Origin: CAYUTA01 sp964447605
Lineage (GTDB): Bacteria > Bacillota > Clostridia > Christensenellales > CAG-138
Assembly: GCA_964447605.1 (NCBI GenBank)
Contig: CAYUTA010000032.1
Coordinates: 1-30,491, forward strand
Length of the DNA: 30,491 nt
Direction of reading: 5' to 3'
In this document: in pieces, positions 1-7,705 of the stretch
Layout of the letters: each line of letters starts with the position of its first letter
How positions within the stretch are numbered: position 1 is the first letter of the stretch
The notes under the pieces: generated by a model
The model's input: the letters and a program-made list of their open reading frames with translations, nothing else
What the model was told of the DNA's origin: nothing
Database searches by the model: none
Program-made: the position numbers and the translations under genes

Positions 1-210
1 CATGAGCTGTTTTTGCCCTGTTTATCTGATCTTTGTGTGTTTTGCTCATGGCTAGTGTTTTATTTTCAGGAGTGTGCAAATTGTGCTTCTGTCCCATTTG
101 ATGTGAGCCATTTGTCCTACGATAAAATCAATGACTCGGCAGAAATCAAAACAAAAACCAAGAGACGAATTAAACGGATTTTAGAGCAAGCGCAAAACGG
201 AGAAATATAA
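1..210 (+). CDS. 3' end of an unidentified gene (partial)
   Basis: The frame is open from the left edge to a TAA at 208-210, so this may be the C-terminus of a gene that starts outside the window. The last 25 or so residues are Lys/Arg/Glu-rich and look helical; the part before is Cys- and aromatic-rich. I do not recognise the family. The stop codon overlaps the AAGGAGG ribosome site of the next gene, which is what one expects for two genes of one operon and is the main reason to think the frame is real. The base composition is visibly more AT-rich than the rest of the window, as in the next gene. A TTG at 13 is the only early alternative start and has no ribosome site. Confidence 0.35.
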   Translation, partial: HELFLPCLSDLCVFCSWLVFYFQECANCASVPFDVSHLSYDKINDSAEIKTKTKRRIKRILEQAQNGEI

Positions 211-221
211 GGAGGTCTATC

Positions 222-737
222 ATGTCCATGTGGTTATGCCGCGCCGGCAAATTCGGCGAATACGAAAACAAGTTCATTGAAGAAAAACGCATCTATTGCA
301 CTTGGAACAATCTAGCCAAGCCCATTACAAGCTTTGCCACCAAGCAGGCGCTACAGCAGTATTTTGTTGACAACGATTCTGATACGAAGATCAAAACTGC
401 AATGAATTGGGCCAGCCAAGTATGGCCGTTTGGCAATGAAATGAAAAAGGGCGAATATGTCATTCTGCCCAGTAAGATAAATGCAACAATTTATGTGGGG
501 AAAATTACGGGCGACTATGAGTTTCTTCCAGAGAACGAAAATCCCTTTTATCATTCTCGCACGGTGGACTGGATTGCTACCGGAATTCCCAGAAACAAAT
601 TCGAGCAGGATATTCTATTTTCGTTTGGCGCTACCATGACCAGATGCCGATGGTGCTCGACGATCTCTCGCTCAAAATCCGTCCCGGCCAATATGTCGCC
701 GTCGTCGGCCGCACGGGCTGCGGGAAGAGCACGTTGA
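222..737 (+). pseudogene. Truncated Mrr-like restriction protein, N-terminal domain only
   Basis: A good AAGGAGG (209-215) lies 6 bases before the ATG. The first 140 residues start with a MWLCRAG-type motif and end with an EQDILFSFGATMT-type motif. I recognise these from the N-terminal domain of Mrr-type 'restriction system' proteins, where this part precedes a PD-(D/E)XK Mrr nuclease domain. After about base 641 the frame runs into an ABC transporter gene read out of frame, giving about 32 Ser/Ala/Arg-rich residues without meaning. The nuclease domain is therefore missing. The preserved part is AT-rich compared with what follows, as is common for acquired defence genes. The family call rests on motif memory. 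It could also be another protein sharing this N-terminal domain. Confidence 0.55.
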
Positions 738-1354
738 TCCGCCTGTTGCTGGGCTTTGAGAAGCCGCAAAAGGGCGCGGTGTATTATGACGGACGCGATA
801 TCGCGGAACTCGATCTGAAATCTCTGCGCCGAAACATTGGTGTGGTGTTGCAGGACGGCAAACTTTTCCCGGGCGATATTTTCAGCAACATCACCATTTC
901 TGCCCCCTGGCTTACGATGGAAGATGCATGGGCGGCGGCCCGTATGTCCGGCATCGACCGGGACATCGAGAACATGCCGATGGGCATGCACACGCTGATT
1001 TCCGGCGGGAGCGGCGGCATATCCGGCGGGCAGGCGCAGCGGCTGATGATTGCGCGCGCCATTGCGCCAAGGCCGCGTATCCTGATCTTTGACGAGGCGA
1101 CCAGCGCGCTTGACAACATTACGCAGCGCCAGGTGTCGGATGCGCTCAGCGCGCTCAAATGCACGCGGATCGTGGTTGCGCACCGGCTTTCCACCATTCG
1201 CCGGTGCGGGCGCGTCATCGTGCTCGACGGCGGGAAAATTGTGCAGGACGGCGCTTACGACGAACTGATTGCGCAAACGGACGGGCTGTTTGCGGAGCTT
1301 GTGCGGCGGCAGCGGCTCGATGCGGAGGAGTTGGCGCAGGAGGATGAAGCATAA
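629..1354 (+). pseudogene. 5'-truncated NHLP/NHLM-type peptide-export ABC transporter, ATPase domain
   Basis: This is a nearly complete nucleotide-binding domain. It shows Walker A GRTGCGKST, a Q-loop in VVLQDGKLF, signature SGGISGGQAQR, Walker B ILIFDEATSALD and H-loop VVAHRLS. Wording such as MPMGMHTLISGGSGG and ALKCTRIVVAHRLSTI fits the NHLP/NHLM family that exports leader-peptide-processed peptides through a fused peptidase-permease-ATPase. Homology begins abruptly at about base 629 (RYHDQMPMVLDDL). The membrane and peptidase parts, some 450 or more residues in intact relatives, are absent. The first ATG in frame (644) has no ribosome site. A lone ATPase half cannot export anything by itself, so I treat it as a remnant. 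The end of the gene (residues after RQRLD) looks natural, with stop at 1352-1354. Confidence 0.75.
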
Positions 1355-1569
1355 CGTTTATCCATGGAAACGGAGGAGCCGGACATAAAATTATCCGAAG
1401 CATTTTAGGAACGGACGGACCTGAACAAGCGCATCGGGCAACTGCGCCTGCACCTGCACCATAACGCGTCCGCGCAGGCCGTATCTTCCGGCATTGACCG
1501 GACGGATGTGGGCGGGCATGGCGAAACAGACAAATTTCGACATTTATTATGGCAAATGTATCACATGGA
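1355..1569. other. Gap with one interrupted reading frame, no gene supported
   Basis: Between the ATPase remnant and the next promoter, one plus-strand frame runs from ATG 1364 to TGA 1571-1573 (about 70 codons), broken once by TAG at 1406. The part after the stop begins ERTDLNKRIGQLRLHLHHNA and could be a decayed helical protein. No ribosome site lies at a useful distance from 1364. I see nothing else in it. Confidence 0.3.
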
Positions 1570-1599
1570 TTGACAATATGTTCAAAAAGTGGATATAAT
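1570..1599 (+). promoter_or_regulatory. Sigma-A promoter for the sortase/Cna-B gene
   Basis: TTGACA at 1570-1575 and TATAAT at 1594-1599 are both perfect consensus boxes, 18 bases apart. Transcription should start near 1606, leaving a leader of about 150 bases before the ATG at 1755. Confidence 0.8.
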
Positions 1600-1605
1600 A
1601 CACAT

Positions 1606-1754
1606 GTAAAAATAGATGATGGTTTCTCTCCGATCAGGAAAACGTTAAAGGATCAACGCTCTGCCACTAATATTTATTTTTGATATTGAGAAAGCCCAGG
1701 GCGATTTCTGGTTGCGGAGCCGCATATTGCGGCAGAATTGGAGGTAGTTTACGA
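1606..1754 (+). promoter_or_regulatory. 5' leader of the sortase/Cna-B gene
   Basis: An untranslated leader of about 150 bases is implied by the strong promoter upstream. It holds a small perfect hairpin, GCCGC (1719-1723) with GCGGC (1729-1733), directly before the GGAGG ribosome site at 1740-1744. A second possible pairing is AGAAA with TTTCT around 1690-1709. It does not match any riboswitch class I can recall. There is no U-run, so control by early termination is not suggested. Confidence 0.3.
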
Positions 1755-4664
1755 ATGAAGATTCCGTATCGCATAAAAAAGACGCTGGCGCTGCTTTTGG
1801 CGCTTGCCATGCTGCTGACGCTTGCGCCTGCGGGCGCGGTGCTTGCCAATGCAGGCGAGCCCGGCGGCACGCCTGTATTGGAAGAATCCTCCGCGCCGAA
1901 GATTACGCCGGAAGCCGGCAAGCCGACGGAACCTGTGAAGACGGATGAAGCGCGGAAAACAGCGGAGCCGGAAAAGACCGGCGACGCGCAGAGCACGGGA
2001 GCTCCCGTTCAGCCGACGGAGCCGCAAGAGCCCGCAAAGACGGATGACCCGCAGAAAACGGACGACGCGCCCGCAGCGACGCCTACGCCTGCTCCGACCG
2101 CGAAGCCTCCTGCCAAAACCGCCAAACCCGAAGAGGCGATCGAGCAGGACGTTGCAGTAGAAGACGAACTGCCGCCCGGGAGTGAGGAGGAACAGGGCGC
2201 CGAGACCCCCGCTCCGACACAGCGGCCCGCAGCAACCGTGGCGGTTCGCGGCATAATCGGCTGGAACGGCTTTTCAGACGGCGCGGAAAAGCCGGTTGTA
2301 AAAATCACCCTGTTGCGCAACGGTGCATCCGCGGGCGGCATTGCGCCGATTCTGACAAAGGACGCTTCATACGCCTTTACCGGCCTGGCAAAGTTTGACG
2401 AGTCCGGCAGCGCATACAGCTACAAAATCAAGGTGTCCAGGATCAATGGCTATACCGTTTCCACTTCGGGAAATGATATCACCGTAACCCGCTTGACAGA
2501 CAATAGCGCCGACGCGCCGCCCGCCGACGAGGGCAGGCCGGCCGATGACGCGGCCATACAGGCGGTCATGGACGCCATTGGGGCGCTGCCGGCCGCAGCC
2601 GATGCGGATCCGCTGGACAATACGCTGGCCAACCGCGTGAACGCCGCTTCCAGTGCGTTTGACGCGCTGACCGGCGAGCAGCGCGCAAAAATTCCGCAGG
2701 ATTTGATAACCAAGCTGGACGCGCTGCTGACTCTGTTTTTCGCGCCCTCCGGCGACATCGGTCTGTTTGCGGTTCAGACGGACGTTGTCACCGTAAAGGC
2801 GGTCTGGGCCGGCGATATTCCTGTGGTCAATCGGACCGACGTAACCATCGCGCTGTCCGGCTCTGATGCGGAGGGGAACACCCTTGACCTGAGCGCAACC
2901 CTGACAGGCGCAAACGGCTGGCAATGCAAGTTTACCGGCGTAAATGCGTTGCAGCCGCATGTTGTTGCGGCCGGCGTAACCAGCGGCTACACCGCAAGCG
3001 TAGCCAATCCAACAGGGACGTCGGTAACGGTCAACATTCAAAAAGCGCCTGCCGCGCCAACCGATTTGAAGGCAAAGATCGTCTGGTCGGGGGTGACGGC
3101 TTCAGTAGCCTCCGTCGGTGTCACACTGTATTGGACGCAACCCGGCGGTGGCGGCAATGAGACGCTGACACTGTCCGGCGGTAGCTGGAGCGGAACCTTT
3201 ACGCAGAAAAAAGAGGATGGCTACACCTTCCTGCTCGTACCCGCCGAGTTGCCGGGATACACGCATTCCGTATCGTTCAACAGCGCGGCCGGCCTGTATA
3301 CCGTGACCTACAAGAGGGCGCAGCCGACTTTTACCTACAGCGGCAATCTCGTCTGGTGGCCGAGCGATCCCGTCACGCGGGGCAACATCAGTGTGTCGCT
3401 CGTCAGAACAAACGACGGCAGGCATATGGGCACCGCGGTTCTTCCGGATGGCGACAACACATTTACCTTTGCCGATGTGCCACAGTATATGGATAACGGC
3501 AGCCTGTGCATCTATGGCGTGCGGGCGACCGATGTGACAGGCTATACGAAGTGGACGGATACAGGAAGAACGGACGGGCATGCGACGGTATATTATTACA
3601 AGGCCGATAGCGGACATTTTAACCTGCGCGTCAATGTGGCCTGGAACGACAGTAACAACAAGCGTGGACACCGCCCGATCGAGACCACGGTGTATCTCTA
3701 TGCCGACGGCGCTCTTTACACCGGGCCCGCGGCGCAAACGCAACTCCAGGTCAAGCTGGCCGACGGCTGGACCGGCGTATTTCCGAACCTGCCGGTGAAA
3801 AACGCCGCCGGGCATGTGATCAAATGGAGCGTGCACGCGGCAAAGGTGCCGTACTACCATGCGCGGGCGGGCGGCGCAAGCGGCGCTCTGGCAAAGGTAA
3901 CCTATATCTTTGGCAGCGGCCAAAGCAATGCGAAGGATACGTCCCGCAAGCTTGCGCCCAAGGTGGGCGATCCCGCCGTATACCTTGCGGAGGCGTTAAC
4001 GCTGGAGGAAAAGGCCGCTTTTATGCGGGAGGACGTCCGTGCGGCGGTTTTGAACAGGGATCTCGCCGCTGTAGCGCGCGCCAACCGGACAGACGGCCAG
4101 GATATTGATTTTGCTGCGCTGCAAAAAACAAACCGGGATGTCGCGGCGTGGCTGGTTGCGGACGGCGCCATGATCGATTATCCGGTCGTCAAGGGCGCGA
4201 ACAACTCCTACTATCTCAACCGGCTTTACAATAAGGAGCAGAACCGGAGCGGCTCGCTGTTCATCGACAGCGGCTGTAATCGGAACTTCAGCGGCCGCAA
4301 CACGGTGATCTATGGACACCATATGGGCAACGGCTCCATGTTTGCCGGCCTGCTTGAGTATAAAAACCAGAGCTATTACGATGCGCATCCGACCATGCAG
4401 CTGTATACGCCGTCGAAAAACTATACGGTGGAGTTGTTTGCGGCATTTACGGCGGGGGACGAATATGACGGCGTCGCGCGGCTCAAGTTCAGCGGCAATT
4501 CCGACTTTATGAGCTATCTCAACGCCTGTGTCCGAAAGTCGGATATTGCAACCGGCGTTGAGGCCGGCTCGGGCGACAAAATCATTACGCTTGTGACCTG
4601 TTCGTACGATTATGACGACACGCGCTATCTGGTCATGGGCCGTCTGGTCGAGCTTGATTCCTGA
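1755..4664 (+). CDS. Secreted Cna-B-repeat protein with C-terminal class B sortase domain
   Basis: The start at 1755 follows GGAGG by 10 bases and gives a signal peptide (KKTLALLLALAMLLTLAPAG). In order, the 969 residues hold: a Thr/Pro/Glu/Lys-rich stalk (about 35-160); a Cna-B-like beta module (163-250); a short helical domain with the pattern LTGEQRAKIP (256-331); four further Cna-B-like modules beginning near 341, 436, 522 and 622; and a class B sortase domain from about 785. The sortase has all three catalytic residues: His855 in YGHHMGNGSMF, Cys949 in TLVTCSY and Arg957 in DDTRYLVMGRL. Sortases are usually 200-280 residues with a membrane anchor, so the adhesin-like N-terminus is unusual. 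No LPXTG-type sorting signal is seen at its own C-terminus. The enzyme should act outside the membrane, joining surface proteins; its substrate is not in the window. The gene is a single transcription unit with its own promoter and terminator. Confidence 0.85.
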   Translation: MKIPYRIKKTLALLLALAMLLTLAPAGAVLANAGEPGGTPVLEESSAPKITPEAGKPTEPVKTDEARKTAEPEKTGDAQSTGAPVQPTEPQEPAKTDDPQKTDDAPAATPTPAPTAKPPAKTAKPEEAIEQDVAVEDELPPGSEEEQGAETPAPTQRPAATVAVRGIIGWNGFSDGAEKPVVKITLLRNGASAGGIAPILTKDASYAFTGLAKFDESGSAYSYKIKVSRINGYTVSTSGNDITVTRLTDNSADAPPADEGRPADDAAIQAVMDAIGALPAAADADPLDNTLANRVNAASSAFDALTGEQRAKIPQDLITKLDALLTLFFAPSGDIGLFAVQTDVVTVKAVWAGDIPVVNRTDVTIALSGSDAEGNTLDLSATLTGANGWQCKFTGVNALQPHVVAAGVTSGYTASVANPTGTSVTVNIQKAPAAPTDLKAKIVWSGVTASVASVGVTLYWTQPGGGGNETLTLSGGSWSGTFTQKKEDGYTFLLVPAELPGYTHSVSFNSAAGLYTVTYKRAQPTFTYSGNLVWWPSDPVTRGNISVSLVRTNDGRHMGTAVLPDGDNTFTFADVPQYMDNGSLCIYGVRATDVTGYTKWTDTGRTDGHATVYYYKADSGHFNLRVNVAWNDSNNKRGHRPIETTVYLYADGALYTGPAAQTQLQVKLADGWTGVFPNLPVKNAAGHVIKWSVHAAKVPYYHARAGGASGALAKVTYIFGSGQSNAKDTSRKLAPKVGDPAVYLAEALTLEEKAAFMREDVRAAVLNRDLAAVARANRTDGQDIDFAALQKTNRDVAAWLVADGAMIDYPVVKGANNSYYLNRLYNKEQNRSGSLFIDSGCNRNFSGRNTVIYGHHMGNGSMFAGLLEYKNQSYYDAHPTMQLYTPSKNYTVELFAAFTAGDEYDGVARLKFSGNSDFMSYLNACVRKSDIATGVEAGSGDKIITLVTCSYDYDDTRYLVMGRLVELDS

Positions 4665-4816
4665 GGGCTGTCGGTTCAGGCGGAGCGCCTTTACCGCTAT
4701 GCGGCCACAGGCCGCCGTGGCTGCGTCCAATCCCTGAGAGAATTACAAAAAAGACCCCAGTCTCACGTTGCCAAAAGACACGATCGCAACCTAGCGGCTT
4801 GAAAGGGGAAAAAGAG

Positions 4817-4853
4817 ATTGCTATGCGTTACACAACGCGCATAGCAATTTTTT
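4817..4853 (+). terminator. Rho-independent terminator after the sortase gene
   Basis: A perfect 11-bp stem (ATTGCTATGCG 4817-4827 with CGCATAGCAAT 4838-4848) with a 10-base loop is followed by a run of T to 4853. It closes the sortase transcription unit about 150 bases after the stop codon. Confidence 0.9.
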
Positions 4854-4933
4854 ATACCATGAAAAATCGGATTTTATCTATGTAAAAGTCCCACAGCGGC
4901 TGCGATCAACCCCAAGGGACTTGAATATTTCCA

Positions 4934-4962
4934 TTGAGATGGTTGCCTTTTCATGCTATACT
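4934..4962 (+). promoter_or_regulatory. Sigma-A promoter for the lipoprotein pair
   Basis: TTGAGA (4934-4939) and TATACT (4957-4962) stand 17 bases apart. The predicted start near 4969 leaves an unusually long leader of about 210 bases before the TPR lipoprotein. Confidence 0.6.
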
Positions 4963-5179
4963 ATTTTTGATTTTTTTATGTGCTTTTTGCCGGAAACGGA
5001 GCAGGAACAGGGAACGTTTCCCCCGCTTATCCCAAGCGTGTGACGCCCCTCTCCGACACGTTCCGGCGTTGCCGGCAAAGTTTCGCGTGGGCGTTGCCGC
5101 GGGCTTTCGCCGCCGTTGGCGGAAACCCGTCTGTAAAAGCCGTTGCATGAGCAACACGAAAATCTAAGGAGGAAACATA
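4963..5179 (+). promoter_or_regulatory. Inverted-repeat-rich leader upstream of the TPR lipoprotein
   Basis: The 210-base leader contains nested inverted repeats: TTTGCCGG (4986-4993) with CCGGCAAA (5072-5079), enclosing GGAACGT (5011-5017) with ACGTTCC (5058-5064). Two separate hairpins follow: GGGCTTTCGCC (5101-5111) with GGCGGAAACCC (5118-5128), mostly paired, and GTTGC (5142-5146) with GCAAC (5151-5155). The AAGGAGG ribosome site for 5180 comes right after. The regular nesting suggests a folded RNA. I do not recognise a known riboswitch or protein-binding leader, and no terminator hairpin is present. Confidence 0.4.
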
Positions 5180-5851
5180 ATGAAACGAGGCGTCATAGCG
5201 ATTGTTTGCAGCTGCTTTGTCATTATGGAGTTACTTGCCTTTACAGGATGTGCGGTGGCCTCCACACAGAATGATGGGCATGGGCCGGGAATGTGGGGCG
5301 ACGAATTCCCGGACGAGCCGGTCTATACGTCGGATATGCCTGAATATCACAATAAGCAGGGCCAGAGCTACTTTGGGAGGAAACAGTATGAGCTTGCGTT
5401 TGCCTCTTTTCAAGAGGCGCTGGAAATTGACCCGTCCAACAGCAACGCATACTACGGCCTGGCAATGACACACCGAGCGCAGGGCAGGGTGGATTTGGCG
5501 ATTATAAACTACGGAAAGGTTATTCGCCTGTCGCCTGACTATGCGCAGCCCTACGAACTCCGCGCGGAACTCTACCAATGCATAGGGCGTTTCGATCAGG
5601 CTGAAAAGGATCTGGATTCGTTTGTCAGGCTCTATGGCCAGTATCCCGTTCCTTATATGGCAAGAGGCGATTTTTTCATGGCGCGAAACGAGTACGCGCG
5701 TGCGGCTGAAGATTACGCTATGGCAATTGAGCGAAACCCGAATTTGCAAGAGGCATATCTAAAAAGCGCCGAGGCATTGTTGCTATCCGGCAGACAGCAG
5801 GAGGCTTCGGCTGTGTTTGCACAGGCGCTGGCACTCGCCAAGGCGGAATAG
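5180..5851 (+). CDS. TPR-repeat lipoprotein
   Basis: AAGGAGG lies 7 bases before the ATG. The 223-residue protein has a short signal peptide ending in the lipobox FTGC (Cys24), so it should be lipid-anchored on the outer face of the membrane. After a linker of about 30 residues, residues 55-220 form four to five tetratricopeptide repeats; the first reads NKQGQSYFGRKQYELAFASF, followed by ALEIDPSNSNAYYGLA. TPR proteins serve as protein-binding scaffolds and no enzymatic residues are seen, so a partner cannot be named. It is followed 48 bases later by a second lipoprotein in the same direction with a very similar ribosome site, probably in one operon. Confidence 0.8.
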   Translation: MKRGVIAIVCSCFVIMELLAFTGCAVASTQNDGHGPGMWGDEFPDEPVYTSDMPEYHNKQGQSYFGRKQYELAFASFQEALEIDPSNSNAYYGLAMTHRAQGRVDLAIINYGKVIRLSPDYAQPYELRAELYQCIGRFDQAEKDLDSFVRLYGQYPVPYMARGDFFMARNEYARAAEDYAMAIERNPNLQEAYLKSAEALLLSGRQQEASAVFAQALALAKAE

Positions 5852-5899
5852 ACACGCAGCATATACCCCCAAAGGCTTTCGTCTATAGGAGGAAACCAG

Positions 5900-6679
5900 A
5901 TGAAACGGATTGTGATAGCGGGAGCGCTTGTCGCCACGATGCTGCTCGCGGGCTGCGGCGGCCGCGAAGCTGCGCGGGATATTACAACCGGGCAGTTGGT
6001 GGGCGTTTGGCGGCAGAAGAATTATCGAACCCTGTCCGACAACAGGGAAACGGTTTACAAAATATATTTCACGGACGATGGGCGAATGTACGTCTTCGCT
6101 TCCTTTGACGCTCTGGATATCGGGGACCACACCGAAACGCTGGAATGCGGCTACAGCATCGAGGACAACGCCTTACGCTGGACAGAAAACGATGAGAAGG
6201 GCTATCGGTCAATCGCTGTTGCGGATATTCAGATTGAGGCCGACCGCATCGTCATGACTGTTCGAAAATCCGGCAACGGCAGAAAGATTACGCTGATCAA
6301 GGCGTCGGACACCGTTCCCTACGCATATACAAAGGAGGGAATGGAGCAAGCCTCAGGCAGAAAACAGGCGCTTAGAGAGGAGATCATCGCGTTTTCCGAG
6401 CAATTCGGCGAGCGGGCCGGCTTGCCTATCCGAGTGAACGAGGAGGAAAAATTCATTCTTGATGTGCCTGGAAGCGTACACTTTTCCTCCGGAGACGTGA
6501 ACTTCCATATCACGCAGAGCAAGTATGCCGCAGGCGACGGAACATATGGCTATACCATCGCCATTCCATCCGGAGCAATGAATTATTTTGCACCGTGCTA
6601 TATTGTGGACGGTTATGCCATCGTATTTGATTTTTATACCGGCGATATCCCTCAGGAGTGGCAGAACGCTTTGGAGTAA
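5900..6679 (+). CDS. Lipoprotein of unknown function
   Basis: AGGAGG at 5887-5892 precedes the ATG. The N-terminus is a typical lipoprotein signal ending in LLAGC (Cys19). The following part (about 28-135) starts with TTGQLVGVWRQ and has alternating beta-like segments with IYFTDDGRMYVF. This resembles the lipocalin-like 'threshold' domains often found in secreted Firmicute lipoproteins, where GxW near the start is common. A Lys/Glu/Arg-rich helical stretch near 145-170 links to a second beta-rich half (175-259). I do not recognise a named family. It lies downstream of the TPR lipoprotein and is probably co-transcribed. Confidence 0.7.
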   Translation: MKRIVIAGALVATMLLAGCGGREAARDITTGQLVGVWRQKNYRTLSDNRETVYKIYFTDDGRMYVFASFDALDIGDHTETLECGYSIEDNALRWTENDEKGYRSIAVADIQIEADRIVMTVRKSGNGRKITLIKASDTVPYAYTKEGMEQASGRKQALREEIIAFSEQFGERAGLPIRVNEEEKFILDVPGSVHFSSGDVNFHITQSKYAAGDGTYGYTIAIPSGAMNYFAPCYIVDGYAIVFDFYTGDIPQEWQNALE

Positions 6680-6725
6680 AGCCTTCGTCGGCAAATTATA
6701 TCGTTATGTCTTTACCAGCGTCATT

Positions 6726-6773
6726 CCCCGGTTTATCGGCAACTCTACCGCCGGTTGACCGGGGTTCTATTTT
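6726..6773 (+). terminator. Probable terminator after the lipoprotein pair
   Basis: CCCCGGT (6726-6732) pairs with ACCGGGG (6758-6764), and CGGC/GCCG pair inside it around 6737-6753. A U-rich tail (TTCTATTTT) follows to 6773. The inner part of the stem is imperfect. Confidence 0.5.
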
Positions 6774-6899
6774 GACGCTAGCGGCGTTCTACCCGGCGTT
6801 TCTTGGACTCTCCGGCGCATTTGGGTTACCATATGCATGACGGGCGGGGCACGCCCGGGCCGGTTTGCGGCAACAATCCTGTTTATGGAGGGAATGCGA

Positions 6900-7604
6900 A
6901 TGGAAGTCAGGCAGGGCGAACGCGTCATACTGTGGGGGGATTCGCTTGGCAAGGGCGTGATCTGGAACGAGCAGCGCGGACGCTACGGATATGTGTCGGT
7001 CAACGCCGTGCAGGTCGTTGCCGGGCGGATGGGGATTACGATTGAAAACCGCAGCCGTTTTGGCTCCACGGCGCCGCAGGGGCTGGAGCTGATTGAGCGC
7101 GATATCGGCCACGGTCTTCGCGCGGATGCGGCCGTACTTGAATTCGGCGGGAACGACTGTAATTTTGACTGGGCCTGCATTTCAGCTGCGCCGGAGGCGC
7201 AGCATGACCCGGCGACTCCCCCGGAGCGGTTTCTGGATACCCTGCGGCAAATGGTGGCGACGCTCCGCACGCATGGAATCCGCCCGATTCTGATGACGCT
7301 GCCGCCCATCAACGCGGAGCGCTACTTTCACTTTCTTGTGGGCGACAATCTCAACGGAGACAACATCCTGCGCTGGCTTGGCGACGTACATCGCATTTAT
7401 CGGTTTCAGGAGATGTACTCGTCGATGGCGGTACGCGTTGCGCGCGAACTGAACAGCGAATTAATCGATCTGAGGACGCGATGCCTTGCGACGCCGGATT
7501 TTGTTACAAGGCTGCTGTGCGCAGACGGGTTGCATATGAACGAGGACGGGCAGCGCTTTGCCGGCAACGAGGTAACGAGTCTTTTGCTTGCTGTTGGCGC
7601 ATAG
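6900..7604 (+). CDS. SGNH/GDSL-type hydrolase
   Basis: Three ATGs lie close together (6885, 6894, 6900). The GGAGGG at 6887-6892 is correctly spaced only for 6900, giving 234 residues starting MEVRQGERVILWGDSLGKG. The SGNH blocks are present: nucleophile Ser15 in GDSL, Asn85 in FGGND, and the Asp209/His212 pair in CADGLHMNEDG. The family includes lipases, esterases and carbohydrate deacetylases with an alpha/beta/alpha fold. There is no signal peptide, so it is likely cytoplasmic, and its substrate cannot be told. It stands alone between a terminator and the next promoter, and no promoter of its own was clear. Confidence 0.85.
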   Translation: MEVRQGERVILWGDSLGKGVIWNEQRGRYGYVSVNAVQVVAGRMGITIENRSRFGSTAPQGLELIERDIGHGLRADAAVLEFGGNDCNFDWACISAAPEAQHDPATPPERFLDTLRQMVATLRTHGIRPILMTLPPINAERYFHFLVGDNLNGDNILRWLGDVHRIYRFQEMYSSMAVRVARELNSELIDLRTRCLATPDFVTRLLCADGLHMNEDGQRFAGNEVTSLLLAVGA

Positions 7605-7646
7605 GGCCTGGTTGCGTGCGCTTGTAAGCGTGAATTGCGGCCTGCT

Positions 7647-7675
7647 TTGCATTTTGGTATATGGACTGGTATACT
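7647..7675 (+). promoter_or_regulatory. Extended -10 promoter for the SDR operon
   Basis: TTGCAT (7647-7652), a 17-base spacer and TATACT (7670-7675) preceded by TGG, an extended -10. The start near 7682 leaves a leader of about 25 bases before the ATG at 7706. Confidence 0.65.
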
Positions 7676-7705
7676 GTCTGTGTACTTTTTTATTTGAGGT
7701 GCGGC

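Noticed and set aside
1364..1573. Frame with a single internal TAG after the exporter remnant
   Set aside because: No ribosome site and no family resemblance; stop-codon readthrough or recoding is not supported by anything nearby.
4934..5167. 77-codon ORF over the lipoprotein leader
   Set aside because: It would begin within the promoter, contains the inverted repeats, and has no ribosome site.
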